64,000 bases of DNA from Urechis unicinctus (taxonomy: Eukaryota > Annelida > Polychaeta > Xenopneusta > Urechidae): the NCBI GenBank assembly GCA_034190875.2, contig CM067348.1, forward strand, positions 39,109,188-39,173,187. Reading direction: 5' to 3'. Below are positions 47,838-59,053 of this stretch, piece by piece; the stretch's first letter is position 1, and every line of letters starts with the position of its first letter. The notes under the pieces are model-generated. The model saw only the letters and a list, made by a program, of their open reading frames with translations, did no database searches and was not told the DNA's origin. The position numbers and the translations under genes are program-made.

Positions 47838-48305
47838 CAGGCAACTATTTCTATGATGTGATGACCAGGCAACTATCACTATGATGTGTAACCAGACAGT
47901 TATCATTATGATGTGATAACCAGGCAACTATCACTATGAGGTATAACCAGGCCATTATCACAATGATGTGTAACCAAGCAACTATCACTATGATGTGCAA
48001 CCTAGCAACTATCACTATGAGGTGTAACCAGGCAACTATCACTATGATGTGTAACCTAGCGACTATCACTATGATGTGTATCCAGGCAGTTAATATAATG
48101 ATGTGATACCAGGCAACTATCACTAAGATGTGATAGCCAGGCAACTATCACCGTAAGGCATAACTAGGGAACTATCACTTTGTTGTGATGACAAGGTAAA
48201 TATCACTATGATTTAATAACCAGGCAGCAATCATTATGATGTGTAACCAGGCAACTATCACTATGATGTGTTAGGCAACTATCACTATGATGCATAACCA
48301 GGCGA
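47838..48305. repeat. Minisatellite with a unit of about 27 bp (CAGGCAACTATCACTATGAT type)
   Basis: About 17 diverged units of CCAGGCAACTATCACTATGATGTGTAA. A minus-strand frame with Ile/Val/His repeats is a by-product. The stretch 48,306-50,253 following it holds no recognised gene. Confidence 0.92.
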
Positions 48306-50462
48306 AGAATGGTAAATATTACCATGAAAATATTGTCAACTTGAGTTTGTCAAGTGCCAAGAGAACAAGCCAAGGTTAAGCAGGGGATGATACACTGATT
48401 AGAGAGAAACTGTGAGATGTTTGATGCAGGGAGTCCATCCAAACCAGAAGAGAAAGTAGCCTAACAGCCACCATTCAAAATTTAGTACCTAAATAGACTT
48501 CAGTACAATATAATTACTACAGAGTGAACGATGGCATTTCCCCTAGTCATCTGACTATAACTCATATATTACTCAGCCATCTTCTACTAACAGTAAAGCA
48601 CTTGTCTGGAAGAATCAGTGGCAACTGCTGGTGTTTCCAAGTCAAGGGATAAATAAGACCACTGCATAATATACGCACAGCCAAACAGCCACTCGAATGC
48701 AGACAATCCACACTCGCTGGCTATGAGTATGATATAAGATTAAGAACAGGTATTTAGGGACGTTGGGATATAAGTCAAGATTCCACCAAAACAGACAATG
48801 ACCTCACATACACTAAAACCAATTATACAATAGCGTCATAAAACCAGTTAAGCTCAGCTGTTTTCGGAATATAAAAAAATAACTGGATTTTACTGGGCAT
48901 GGCAAACCTAACAAATATCATAGACGGGATGTAACTAATCAGCAACATATGATCCACAATCATTAGCAACCAGTTGTTTACTCAAACTGAGACCATAGTC
49001 CCAACAGAACTTCCCAATGTCAGGTTGTCATTACAGGGGTGAACCTGTTGCCACACTGCACCTCCACAAATGACCGACAGCATTTACACGCGGCGTACCT
49101 TTAAATAACACATCGATAACAAATCCAAAACCTTGCGATTCGGTTGAGTGCCCCCTATTCCGAACAGTTACGGCATTTGGGTTTGGCTTTTGAACCTTCA
49201 CAAGCAGATAATCAGCTGATATTGTCATCAGTTTGATGCAGTTAGACTTTGTATTTGTAGATGGCACCGGGATCCCACCGTCAAGGAGCAATACATGTTG
49301 TATTCCGTCTGTACGAATGCACACATATTCCAACTCATTCCCTCATCACTGGTCAACATCTTCGCTCTACAACTTCGCTTATTTATCCGATCGGGTTCGT
49401 TCCGATGCAAGCTGGCGTTATACTTTGGCCTGATACTTGGTCCATTAACCCAAACCTACCTCAAACTAGCCTTTCCCTTCCTTGACACAGTGGAATAAAT
49501 TCCCAGTTGACACTTCAAGATATTTCAGACAAAATCGCACAAAATTGGGCGCAAAACGACTCGGTAGTGCCATGAAAATTTTTTAAATCCAGTGGATTGA
49601 TGACCATGCGAAGCGTGCGTTGGCCATGTTTATTTCAGCGAGCATAGCGTGCTGTTCACGTGCTCGGTGCAAGGCTCGCTGCTGATTGGAAGATTCTCTA
49701 CATACGTCTTGTTGGGGCCTGGATATGTAATGAGCACGAGTGGTTGCCGAGTGTTCGAAGCAGGGTTAGTTTATGCAAGGGGTCGGAGGGGTCACTCTAG
49801 CAAAATATATTGGGTAGTGTATAAGCGTCTGTGTGGGATAGCTAGTGTGGGAAGTTATGTTACTCTTTAGTACGAGGTCTTTAGTTCGCATATATTGTTG
49901 TTGCTGTGACAAGCGTGATTATTATAGTAATAATATGTTTTGTGGAATATTTTCGCTAACTCGGTTTTAACGCTAGCAGTTAAATGGGTTAAATGGGTGC
50001 GTCACCTGGTGGTCTGGTACAAGTAAAGGCAACTAATATATTTTAAACAGAATTAGCAGAAAAGCTGCAAAGTTGATGAGTCAAGATATTTGTATTTTTG
50101 ATATGTTGTATGTAAACTATGTCGTTAGAATAGTGGAAAGCATAATGTATAACGCTGAACACCCTCTGAATAGCTCGTATACAACCATGAGATCAAACAA
50201 GAGGCTGAGAGCCATCTCATGCCGCACAAAGCGATATCAACATAGTTTTGTGGGTCCGTGTATATACCGTCTTTTCGTTTTTTGTTTATCAAAACCAAAG
50301 AACGAAAAACGAAAAACAAGGGCTAAACCGTAAACCGTTTTTCATGTGCGACAACGAAAGACGGATAACACTAAACCGATTCGTTTTTCGTTTCTCATTT
50401 GATCAAACGGAAAATGAGTGGCGCTGCAGTCGGCGATGTATGTATCCGAAGGTGTGTGAGTC

Positions 50463-50487
50463 GGGGGGGGGGGGGGGGGGGGGGGGG
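50463..50487. repeat. Poly(G) run of 25
   Basis: Uninterrupted G run within the 83-bp-TIR element. It could form G-quadruplexes and its length is likely to vary. Confidence 0.9.
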
Positions 50488-50748
50488 CAATAGGCTTTAT
50501 CTCGGATAGGGGTGTGCCGCGAGACCTCGAAAACCAGTACAAGGTGAAAATGGAAAAAAGCGTACCCCGTCGTGCAAGGCATAATTCGAATGTAAAACCC
50601 GTCGAACAAGGTCAAAAATGGCCAAAAAGTGTACCCTGTCGTGCTAGATATTATGCAAATGTATAACCCCGTCGAACGTCCAACAAATCTCCGAATCTGA
50701 TCAGCTGATCAGAGTATATATATATGTGTGTATATGTATATGTGTATG

Positions 50749-50880
<132 letters not shown>

Positions 50881-51414
50881 TATAAATAAGCTGGCACGCG
50901 CATATATGAATAATCGCATATAAACAGGGTTTTGGTTTCCGATTCCAAGTTTCCAAGCCGCCATTGTAGGTAATTATAGTTGTTGATAGATCGCGGGTTT
51001 ACGGTTTAGCCCTTGTTTTTCGTTTTTCGTTCTTTGGTTTTGATAAACAAAAAACGAAAAGACGGTATATACACGGACTTTTGTGCCATACTCGATTCAT
51101 GTTTTAAATAATGTCTAACTAGCCTGCACTGCTAATAAATTATCTTATTTTATCTTATCTTATCTTATCGTCAGTATTCGTGGTGAGCTGATGAATAAAC
51201 AACGCCAATATGGAATCGCTTCAGAAGCAGTAGTATAAGTAATAGCGGTTCAAGAACACCCCTCCAAATGGGGACCCACCCACCGACGATAAGGAATCCC
51301 CCCACTTCAGAGCATCATTTACCCACTTCGGCTATTCTTTTCGGGGTCTAAGGTCTCAAGAGCTGACAAGAGCTGGAGTCTCCCTCTGGCGGACTAACAG
51401 CGGGGAGCCTATCG

Positions 51415-51610
51415 GAGGGCCACGAGTCACAGGGGGGCCATGAGTCGCAGGGGGTAGGGGAGACATGAGTCGCAAGGGTAGGGGGAGGAGCAGCCATGAG
51501 TCGCAGGGGATAGGGAGGCCCACGAGTCGCAGGGGGTAGGGGAGGCCCTCGAGTCTCAGGGGTAGGGGCAGGCCCATGAGTAGTAGGGGGCCACAAGTCG
51601 CAGGTGGAGG
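51415..51610. repeat. Subterminal GAGTCGCAGGG minisatellite of Polinton 2
   Basis: About seven imperfect units of CATGAGTCGCAGGGGGTAGG type, roughly 28-32 bp each. Polinton 1 carries a few of the same words at the matching place (15,690-15,770 and 26,440-26,500). Confidence 0.75.
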
Positions 51611-51689
51611 GGAGAGGGTCGGAAGCCGTTTGATTCGCAGGTTGGGTTTTCGTTGCAAATTTATTTTTGTCATTTGTACCCCCTTTTCG

Positions 51690-51895
51690 AAAAGAAAAAC
51701 GCATTCAATAGGAAGTACAAGGAGATCTATGCAAGAATGAGGACCAAGATGGACGGCAAACCAGTCAGACCACATCCCCCAGTGCCGACCTCACAACCGC
51801 GTCTCTAGTCTGAGGTGGTGAAAACACCGGCTCCACATCCAAGGTCAGCCTCCAAAAAACCAATCCACGTCCAAGGCTGCGGGTTTGGCTACATA
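51690..51895 (+). pseudogene. N-terminal fragment of polymerase B, Polinton 2
   Basis: Reads AFNRKYKEIYARMRTKMDG and matches 15,980-16,060 of Polinton 1. After a stop it jumps to a piece matching 17,280-17,320 (GCGGGTTTGGCTACAT). It shows where the internal deletion began. Confidence 0.7.
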
Positions 51896-52009
51896 TTGGT
51901 CCGATGCGACGAGAGCCATCTTAGCAAACTTATTGATATGCCGGAAACAACTGCTTCGTAGTACAGCGCATTGGCAAGCATTTTTCCATCAGTAATTGGT
52001 GTTGTCATT

Positions 52010-52207
52010 TTATTCCATACAAAACGGATCATTTAAATGAGCGTCCGGAGGTGCTGACTTCGCTGGCTTTCCCCTTGGCACAACCTGTTTAGGGTGTGAG
52101 TCTACCACTCTCTGCCTGTAGCAATACAATGCTAGTCCAAACACCCCCACTCCGCCGACAAACAAAGGTGATGTTGTCCACTTTGGCCAAGACTGAGTCA
52201 AACCCAT
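52010..52207 (-). CDS. Small single-span membrane protein, Polinton 2
   Basis: A 65-codon intact frame, MGLTQSWPKWTTSPL.., with one hydrophobic helix (FVGGVGVFGLALYCY) and a basic/Pro-rich tail. It overlaps the upstream frame by about 10 bp, as in compact viral gene blocks. The Polinton 1 equivalent at about 21,800-22,000 is broken. Function unknown. Confidence 0.5.
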   Translation of the reverse strand: MGLTQSWPKWTTSPLFVGGVGVFGLALYCYRQRVVDSHPKQVVPRGKPAKSAPPDAHLNDPFCME

Positions 52208-52428
52208 CTCCCCTGTGGCAGACCCCGATTTTCTGACTGTAGCGCGGACATAGCCTCCCGCAGCTCTCTCAGAAGTCTATTTTGATTAGTTTTTCGAGCC
52301 ACAGCACCTTTTTGGCCTGCCTCAACCTTTTTAGCGTCTTTTGTAGGTTTCTCCTTTGGCGCAGGTTGAGGTTGAGGCACGGGTTGATCACTAGTCACCG
52401 CCGCTCTCTCTTGATTTGCGCTCTCCAT
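52198..52428 (-). CDS. Lys/Gln/Pro-rich helical accessory protein, Polinton 2
   Basis: A 76-codon frame from ATG at 52,428 (MESANQERAAV..): a disordered Pro/Lys stretch, then an amphipathic helix around LLRELREAMSALQSENRG. A start 12 codons upstream is possible. It overlaps the next gene. Role unknown. Confidence 0.45.
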   Translation of the reverse strand: MESANQERAAVTSDQPVPQPQPAPKEKPTKDAKKVEAGQKGAVARKTNQNRLLRELREAMSALQSENRGLPQGRWV

Positions 52429-52629
52429 GTTACCAACTAATTTTGTTCCTCTAATTGACAGCACCCAGGCAGGTCCTCTGCAGGAGGGGTGTCCGACGGC
52501 TAGTCCCGGATGGCGGGGGTGCTCGCTCCAAATTGGCAGTACTTGGCGGTTGTTAGGGTCAGGACCTTTGTAATATTTGGGTTGTAGAACGACTCTGTTT
52601 TCCTGGCGAATGAGGCGCCCTGGGGGTCT

Positions 52630-53982
52630 TCAAAGAGCAGTAGGATACCCTTCATGCACGTTCAGGTTGATGTTCCATAGTGTATCTTTTTTATTGTATA
52701 CAAGATTTCTGTGACGAAGCACACGGTCATAAAGAATCGAGAGCCAACCTGTGTACTGGGTGTGTATCATACGGGTCAACTCTGGTTGGGTAACCATGTC
52801 ATACTCCAGCGAGATGCCATCAATTTTGTAGCTGGCGTCGGTGTCGCCTGTTGCATGAATTACGCTGTTGTAGTCGTTGAACGTGAGCTCGTATTCCAGT
52901 CTGTCATAAAGCGTGCTCTGGTAGAATGGCATGTGGCTCTCGTGGAGTTCAAAGTCAAACGGAACGTACAACCTGTTACCATACACATCGGCTACGGCTA
53001 CGGCCTTGTCCTCTTCCTTTCTTATAACTATATTTCCTCCTATGTAGCTATATTCTTGTTATACTTATATTTCTTGGTTATTCGTATTTCTGCGCACTCC
53101 TTCGAATATAGGAATATTGTAGCTGCTTGTAGTTGCTTGAGTGGGGACACTAGCCAGAGAAAACACACACGAGTCCAGGAGTTGAGTTGTTGTTGGTTTA
53201 TTCGAGTTTGGTTTATTAGCTTTCTCTGGAATCTCGGGTCAGAAATCTTGTTCAGATACTTCGTCTCTTCACTAGGTAGATCTCTCTGAATTTCGGCGAG
53301 GCCAGCTATTTTATTAGGGTTCCGGCATTGGATTACGCTCGGCACCACACCCACAGCTGGCCTCCCATTGGTTCAGGTTTAGCCGGTCCCCCTTCACAAA
53401 GGTCAACCCCAACAGCTCACATGGAGCGTGAGCTCGAAGGGTTATTGGCCAATGGGAAAAGGTACCAGCCAGGTCTACTTATCAGGGTCACACCCCCGTC
53501 TTAAGGGCGGAGGTATCCCCGGGCTTAGTGTGAATATGTCGTGCTGACAATGAAAAGAGGGGGAGAGTTTCAAAAGTCAAAAGAGCTAGATTAATATCAT
53601 AACACCTTGGTCTCATCCTTGTCTCCTGCCCCCATTCGTACTGCAGGCCCTGTCTCTCCTGTGCAGTCCACCACAAGTCGTGGTAACAGTGGTACACATC
53701 GCTGTCATCAATAGACATGACCTCATTGCTGGAAATCTTGATTGTTATTTTCTTAACCAGGGCGTGGCCCAGGTTTTGCACAACGTTGCAGTTAATATCA
53801 GCTGTCTCTGGAACAATGACGTCGTCTGCGCCTAGATTGGGGAAACGAACAGACAGTTGTTGGTTCTGGGCAATAGTGCTTGGATTGTTTGTAACTACTA
53901 CAGACTGTCGCACGCCCTTTACCCGAAGGGGTTCGCTTATCCGGCGGTGTGGGTTTAGTTTGCGTCCGTAAGTACTGGACAT
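52630..53982 (-). pseudogene. Major capsid protein (double jelly-roll) of Polinton 2, interrupted
   Basis: The N-terminal piece (53,982 to about 53,540) shows NPSTIAQNQQLSVRFPNLG, DDVIVPETADINCNV and IDDSDVYHCYHDLW. The C-terminal piece (about 53,010-52,630) shows YGNRLYVPFDFEL, LTFNDYNSVIHATGD, YDMVTQPELTRM and ILYDRVLRHRNLVY. These are typical of the double jelly-roll capsid proteins of Polintons. About 450 bp of LTR-like sequence separates the two, and a frame change precedes it near 53,600. The last part of the second jelly roll is missing. Confidence 0.8.
53043..53492 (-). mobile_element. Possible solo LTR inside the Polinton 2 capsid gene
   Basis: On the minus strand the 450-bp insert starts TGTGACCCTGATAAG and ends AATATAGCTACA, so it has TG..CA termini. 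It contains CCAATGGGAGG and AATAAAATAG, suited to promoter and poly(A) functions. It ends GCTACA, as does the sequence before the primer-binding-like site at 55,541. I found no target duplication, so the exact ends are uncertain. Confidence 0.4.
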
Positions 53983-54022
53983 GTTAAATTCTTAATTGCA
54001 CTTATATCTTTAACATAGTAAC

Positions 54023-54508
54023 ATGGAGTTTGATAACCCCACATATGAAACCGCAGAGGAGGAGGGGGCTTAGGGAGGGGAGAGGAACGAGACTAGCTTC
54101 ATTAATGATGAGGAGACTAACCTGATTGATGAAACTTTAGATAAGTCGATTACGACTAGTCCACCATGGGCTATTACTAAAATGGTGGGATCCCAAGAAG
54201 AAACAAATGTCTTAGTTACGAGGTGGAAGAAGGCAGTGTATAAGCATGGGCTGCAGGCCACTCTGGAGTTTAGATCCTCTAAAGGAGGTGACCTTTGGGT
54301 TAAGTGGGGCCGAGACTGGAAGCTTCTGACATGGAAGACCAATCCCAACAAATTCCCCACTCCTAGGGGTATCGTAGATTCCGGTGGTACACAGCTTGCT
54401 GGGGCTCTTGGAGTGACCTCTCAACTATCCACAAAGGCAACAAAAGCCCTACAAGGCTTTGACCAAGCTGCTGCTAAAGCGGAAGCTGCACTTTTTCAGA
54501 GAAGTTAG
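54023..54508 (+). pseudogene. Polinton 2 protein starting MEFDNPTYE, one early stop
   Basis: Opens at 54,023; a TAG near codon 17 interrupts it and the same frame continues to 54,508. Seen: acidic N-terminus, then TRWKKAVYKHGLQATLEF, VKWGRDWKLLTWKTN and a C-terminal Ala-rich helix (KALQGFDQAAAKAEAALFQ). It is transcribed away from the capsid gene, and the next gene starts 3 bp after its stop. Function unknown. Confidence 0.55.
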
Positions 54509-54510
54509 AA

Positions 54511-54780
54511 ATGAGCGGCCCTGAAGCTGTGACAGAGCAAGGTGGTGTGGAAGAAACAAGCTTCATAGAGGGCGTTCATAACGCCATACAAGACCTAGGT
54601 ACACAAACAGACAACGAACTACCACTCAGAGAGCTTATTGGGCTTGACAAGGCTATGCAGACACAGAGGGGTGAGCTGGTCAATAACCTAGCTAAAATAA
54701 CTGAGATAGAAAGGGATATAAAACATTGGGAAGCTAAAATGGAGGAGCGGAGATCGAGCATGGAAATTCCAAGCAAATGA
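54511..54780 (+). CDS. Coiled-coil accessory protein, Polinton 2
   Basis: An intact 89-codon frame, MSGPEAVTEQGGVEE.., with an acidic N-terminus and a predicted coiled coil (LVNNLAKITEIERDIKHWEA). Its stop overlaps the ATG of the next frame (TGAGC/ATGAGC at 54,777). Likely a virion-block protein; function unknown. Confidence 0.5.
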   Translation: MSGPEAVTEQGGVEETSFIEGVHNAIQDLGTQTDNELPLRELIGLDKAMQTQRGELVNNLAKITEIERDIKHWEAKMEERRSSMEIPSK

Positions 54781-55195
54781 GCTTGCAGGACCTGCAACGT
54801 GTCCGTGTTGAGGCTGCCTCTGCAAACCGCGAACGTCTGCGAACCCAAAATAACCACATCATGCTTTTGGGACCTTGAAACGATCAACAGACAAGTTCTT
54901 AACGAGGACACACAGGGGGTTAGCTGAGCGTGTCGGACGCACCCTGTGCCTCGGAGCTCGGAGTCCTGGAAGGGTGAACATGTATCGCCTCCATCCTCAC
55001 TGCGATCAGATTGGCAATCTCGACATAACTGGTAGCTTTGCTATTTGACGGGTGCGGAAAGGGAGCACTAGTGGAACCCCGGCACCAACACCTATGCCAG
55101 CTGATAAGCTCGGTGTAAAGGAATGGATTAAAAATCAGCTGAACTTCTTGGCAAACGTCCTGAAGGGCCTAGCCGGTAAGGCAGCAGCTAATTCC
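54777..55195 (+). pseudogene. Broken hydrophobic Polinton protein (MSLQDLQ..VKEWIKNQL)
   Basis: MSLQDLQRVRVEAASANRER at 54,777 stops after 33 codons. The downstream region at 55,052-55,195 resumes with PAPTPMPADKLGVKEWIKNQ and a Leu/Ala-rich helix, then ends abruptly where new sequence starts. Between them, about 54,950-54,975 resembles a piece of the exonuclease gene (CTCGGAGTCCTGG). The usual hydrophobic C-terminal half is gone. Confidence 0.5.
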
Positions 55196-56404
55196 TGTGC
55201 CGGGATTGGTCGATTTAAGTTGCGCGCAATTAAAAGGTGTTCTCTGATTGGCTGATCAAGTTGCGCTCAACAGTTGAACGTTATGTCCACCACGGCCAAC
55301 CATACCCGCTCGACCAGTTAGAGCTCGCAGTATTTTTAACCATGACCATGGCCGGGTGATCGCTCGACTTCCGGCAACACCGTTTTGGGTGGCATATGTC
55401 AGGGCGGGCGGATTCGTTAGGTACAATGACATATTTTCAATGGAAATGGGGCACGACAAACTAGTAAACGGGACTTTAGACGTTTATGGCTTTACATTCA
55501 TTCCACAGGCTATTTAGAAACCACTCGGACGCTACAAATCTGGTGGCAGCGGTGGAATAATCACGCTCGAAATGTTTATTTAATTTTTGTTGAGCAAGCG
55601 CATTGCCAGCTAAGTCACAGCTGTAGACAACGTTATTGAAAATTATTGTGTTAAGTTTTGTTCAGAAATTCTGGCGTTCCTTTTGTGTGATAGTCAGTGT
55701 TTGTGCAGTTTGGCGGGAATTTTGTTTAACGTAGACTACTGTTTTAGTACTAATATTTGTGACGCACACGGTTTTCATCATATTGGCTGATTGGGGTTAC
55801 CGTTTTTCGGCTGTACCTGCGTTTGAATGACTTATGTATTTTTAATGGCAAATGTTCATTGGTGGTTTACTTTATGTATTTCGCTATTTAATGTGTTTTG
55901 CAAACTTATTCTATTGTTTTTATTGTAATAGCTTTCATATTTGTCCTTTGTTATGGTGTGGTTAGCCGACCCACTTTAATTGTATTTATGCTGGGGCATG
56001 AGCCCGTCAGGGTATTAAATCGGTCTCCGAGCAAATTAATTGGCTAAGCCTCACCAACTGATGCCAGAAAGTCGGACGATCCAAGCGTTTGTTTTATTCC
56101 GATTAGTCAGGAAAACATTGCTTGTGGTTAGTACCATTTGTGGGTTGGGGTTTTGGCGCCCAAATCTAGAGGGCGTCGTTAGCTTGATCGCTGGTGTCGA
56201 ATTTGTTGGAATCGTTATTTGACTTGTGTAGTGTTAGTAGTTAATATAACTGTTTTTTACATTAAATGTCACGGTTCTTTTACTCTGTTGGACAATATCC
56301 GGTTATTCGCTTGTTTAAAGCCAAGTTTAGTTGCGAACTATATAGTTTAAACACACACATGGATAGGTCTACAGAGCCCAAATGAAAAGGCAGGATCAGC
56401 CGTA

Positions 56405-56715
56405 GTTCAGAAGCGCTCAATGAACTTGTGCAAGACATAAAGAGGTTGGTCAGATAGGCTTATCCCTCGGCTGGTAGTGACACCAGGGAAGCATTGGCAC
56501 AAGACTGCTTAATGGATTCTCTCAATGATCCAGATATTGTGTTCCAGGCTAAGCCTAGCAGCATAGGTGACGCTCTCAAATCTGTTTTAGAGTACGAGGC
56601 ATTTATTGTGGGGAGGGCTCGTAGGACAGGTACCCATAAACCTCAGAGTATTCGAGACCAAAGAGAGGAAACCGTTATAATCCCTCCTGAAAATGAATTA
56701 GTGAGGGGGGACTAG
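56405..56715 (+). pseudogene. Gypsy Gag capsid remnant
   Basis: The frame contains LNELVQDIKRLVR, a stop, then SAGSDTREALAQDCLMDSLN and ALKSVLEYEAFIVGRARR, a pattern typical of the capsid C-terminal domain of Gypsy Gag. The stop lies inside the conserved helix. Confidence 0.65.
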
Positions 56716-57424
56716 GCAGAATACAGGCTCAAATAGCCCAGCTGTCGCTCCGGGCGCATGGTAGAGTGGCATTGCCATTTGAAGTAAGAGGTCATATATT
56801 TAGCCACCCTGTGATGGTGGCTGAGATTGATGCTCCTGGAACTTTGGGGATGAATTTTCTGAGAAGTCATGGTGGAGTGTTGGATGCAAGAAATTTTAAC
56901 TTTAGGTGTTGCCCAACACAAGTGTCTTAGAGATTCTGAGTACAGTGATTGTTGTCAAACCCCATAAAGAAATATTACTCTCTTGCCATGTTGATTGCCA
57001 TCCATGCTATACTCATGCAGTGATTGAGCCTGTCCCGAAGCTTTTAGATAAGCAGATTTTGGTGACCAGGACTGTGGTAGACCCAAGTTGCATGGTGGTT
57101 CCTCTGAGGGTTATTGATGTTAACAACACTTGTTATTGCTTCTAGTTAATTGGAAAACATTGAAGGCCCAGATGATCACACTCGTGCCACAACCTCTGTA
57201 GAGAAAGAGTCATTGCTTCCAGATCATCTAAACGATCTTTGGAAGGATACTGCTGGTAGACTTAGTTGGTAACAGAAAGGTGACAGCTTGAAATCCTAGG
57301 GACTTACGATATAGATATCCAACATCGAGCAGGGAGAGTCCACAATAATGTGGATGCATAATTTTGAAGGCCTAGCACTGGCTGCAGACAGTGCAGTCTG
57401 AGTGAGTATAATTAATTCGCTTAC

Positions 57425-58560
57425 TTGGAAGGGTTGGAGGTACCGACAACTGGTGAAGTCAGGGCATTGACCAGTCAGGAAAAGGCGTGGTTGCCCACTT
57501 GGTCACAAACTGATATCGGAAAATGGCAACAAGGGGACCCTGTTATAGCACAAGCTATGGAGAGGGTTGAGGAAGGTAGCCGTCCTGATTGGGCCCTTAT
57601 GACGGGTAAATCACCACACTCAAAAAAAGCTATAGGCGAAGTTTGCAGATTTGGTTTTGAAGGAGGGAACTTTATATGCAATCGTACTGCAGGGCATGTG
57701 GGCGTAAAGAGAACTCACGAGAATATCCAGAGGCGTTTTTGGCGGACTGACCGAATGTGTTGGGAGTGCTTCCTGTCGTAACGTGATATGTGGTGTTGAG
57801 ATGCACACGATACGCACCTGTAATAAGTAAAGAATCGAACTCCAGGTGTAGGGTTTATACAAACTTGAACTTTATTTAACTGTTTTCAACTTTCGAATTT
57901 CCGATGTTACTTAGCCTAAACTTATGAGAGAGATGTGTTGAGCTCGGAGGCCAGGAGAGAACTGATTTTGAAATATTAGTTGCTTCCCTCAACGACTAAG
58001 GCACGCCATCCCAATTCTCATGGGACATGCCGTAGCCAGGTCTGTGAGGGTTGGGGCTATCGGGTGTTGCCTGGGCAGGAAGGTCATGTGGCTCTGGAAT
58101 ATGGGGTATGTATGAGGAGAGGGGGGAAGTGGCAGGTGACATGTAGGTCACTTGTGGATCTGGGAAACTGGGGTGTATAATTAATATAAGCTGTTGGGGG
58201 TTACTCCATCAACTGATGACTGAGAGGGTACGTTATGATGAATGGTAGGTTTGTTATCAATTTGGCACTCACCATTCCCATGTCAAAAGCAAAATCCCCA
58301 CACTCCGAGACGTACTACCCCCCTTGTTCAGAGCCCGGTCGGCCACATTGGGAGCGAATGGCAATTGACATTTTGAACATGCCAATTCCCTCTGCCAGAG
58401 GCCTTTGCATATCACCCCCAATAGGATTGGCAAGTGGAGAGGTTTAACCGTACCCTGCTGAACTATGCCAGGATGACCGCGAGAATAATTCCAGATTATC
58501 TTGTTCGATTTAAACATGGCGGCCGAATCGCTCTGCAACTATTCTCAATCTGAACATTAT
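57425..58560 (+). pseudogene. Gypsy Pol remnant: RNase H tail and integrase
   Basis: Pieces in order: LPTWSQTDIGKWQQGDPVIA (linker after RNase H), GHVGVKRTHENIQRRFW (zinc-binding HHCC region, first part), PHWERMAIDILNMP (start of the catalytic core, with its Asp) and RFNRTLLNYARM. A gap at 57,780-57,960 and several stops separate them. Confidence 0.7.
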
Positions 58561-58870
58561 TTCCATGAACTGAAAAGTTCTTTTAAGAACTGAACATCAC
58601 TTCCTTGAAACAAAAGTTATTTTAACAAACTGAGGGGCTGAGTTGTTTTTGTGATACCAGGTGCGTTAGGATTTTCTGGCTTGAGTGATGTGAAATGGTG
58701 GGTTGTGCATTAAACTGGTAGAGCTCTTTATCATCACTGCTCAGTTGTGCATTCACATCTTTTATGAAATCAAATTAACGAGTTAAACAGTGTGTGTGTG
58801 AGAGAGAGAGAGTGTGGTTGTGCCTAAGTAGAACTTAAGTAAATTGAAAAGCATGAGCCATGATTCAGTC

Positions 58871-58876
58871 TTTATT
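58871..58876 (-). terminator. ESD: Poly(A) signal of esterase D
   Basis: AATAAA on the minus strand, about 180 bp after the stop codon at 59,054. Confidence 0.65.
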
Positions 58877-59053
58877 ACACATGTTTACAAAGACAAGTAG
58901 CAGCACTGAATGGTATAAGATTTTTAAAAAATGATGGGAGAGAGAGCACCATATCTATTTTTCACATCACACAGGTATGATGCCATGAGGTTGGGTGTCA
59001 GGGGTTGACTAATTGGGGCTCCAGACACATGGGGTGGGAGTCTGGGGGTGTTG

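Larger units (their letters stand above)
51229..55195. mobile_element. Polinton/Maverick element 2 (left end kept, internally deleted, right end lost)
   Basis: Starts AGTAGTATAAGTAATAGCGG, a diverged copy of the Polinton 1 terminal repeat, matching to about 51,375. A piece of polymerase B N-terminus follows (51,690-51,890). The sequence then jumps, at GGTTTGGCTACATATTGGTC, directly to the membrane-protein region, so most polymerase and all integrase are deleted. Capsid and accessory genes follow to about 55,195, where a Gypsy-like insertion takes over. No right terminal repeat is found. Confidence 0.85.
55196..58560 (+). mobile_element. Gypsy-type LTR retrotransposon, heavily decayed
   Basis: Ordered remnants are visible: possible 5' LTR ending GCTACA at 55,536; a primer-binding-like TGGTGGCAGCGGTGG at 55,541; gag capsid remnant (56,405-56,640); protease-like remnant (56,715-56,890); pol remnants including an integrase zinc-binding segment with GHVGVKRTHENIQRRFW (57,690); integrase core pieces WERMAIDILNMPIP (58,355) and a VERFNRTLLNYA-like frame (58,435). 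Reverse transcriptase and RNase H are mostly deleted. No matching 3' LTR was found. It seems to have inserted into Polinton 2. Confidence 0.75.

Noticed and set aside
49031..49333. 100-codon minus-strand frame with a possible donor (AAAG|GTACGC)
   Set aside because: No recognisable domain and no partner exon found; a frame this long can occur by chance.
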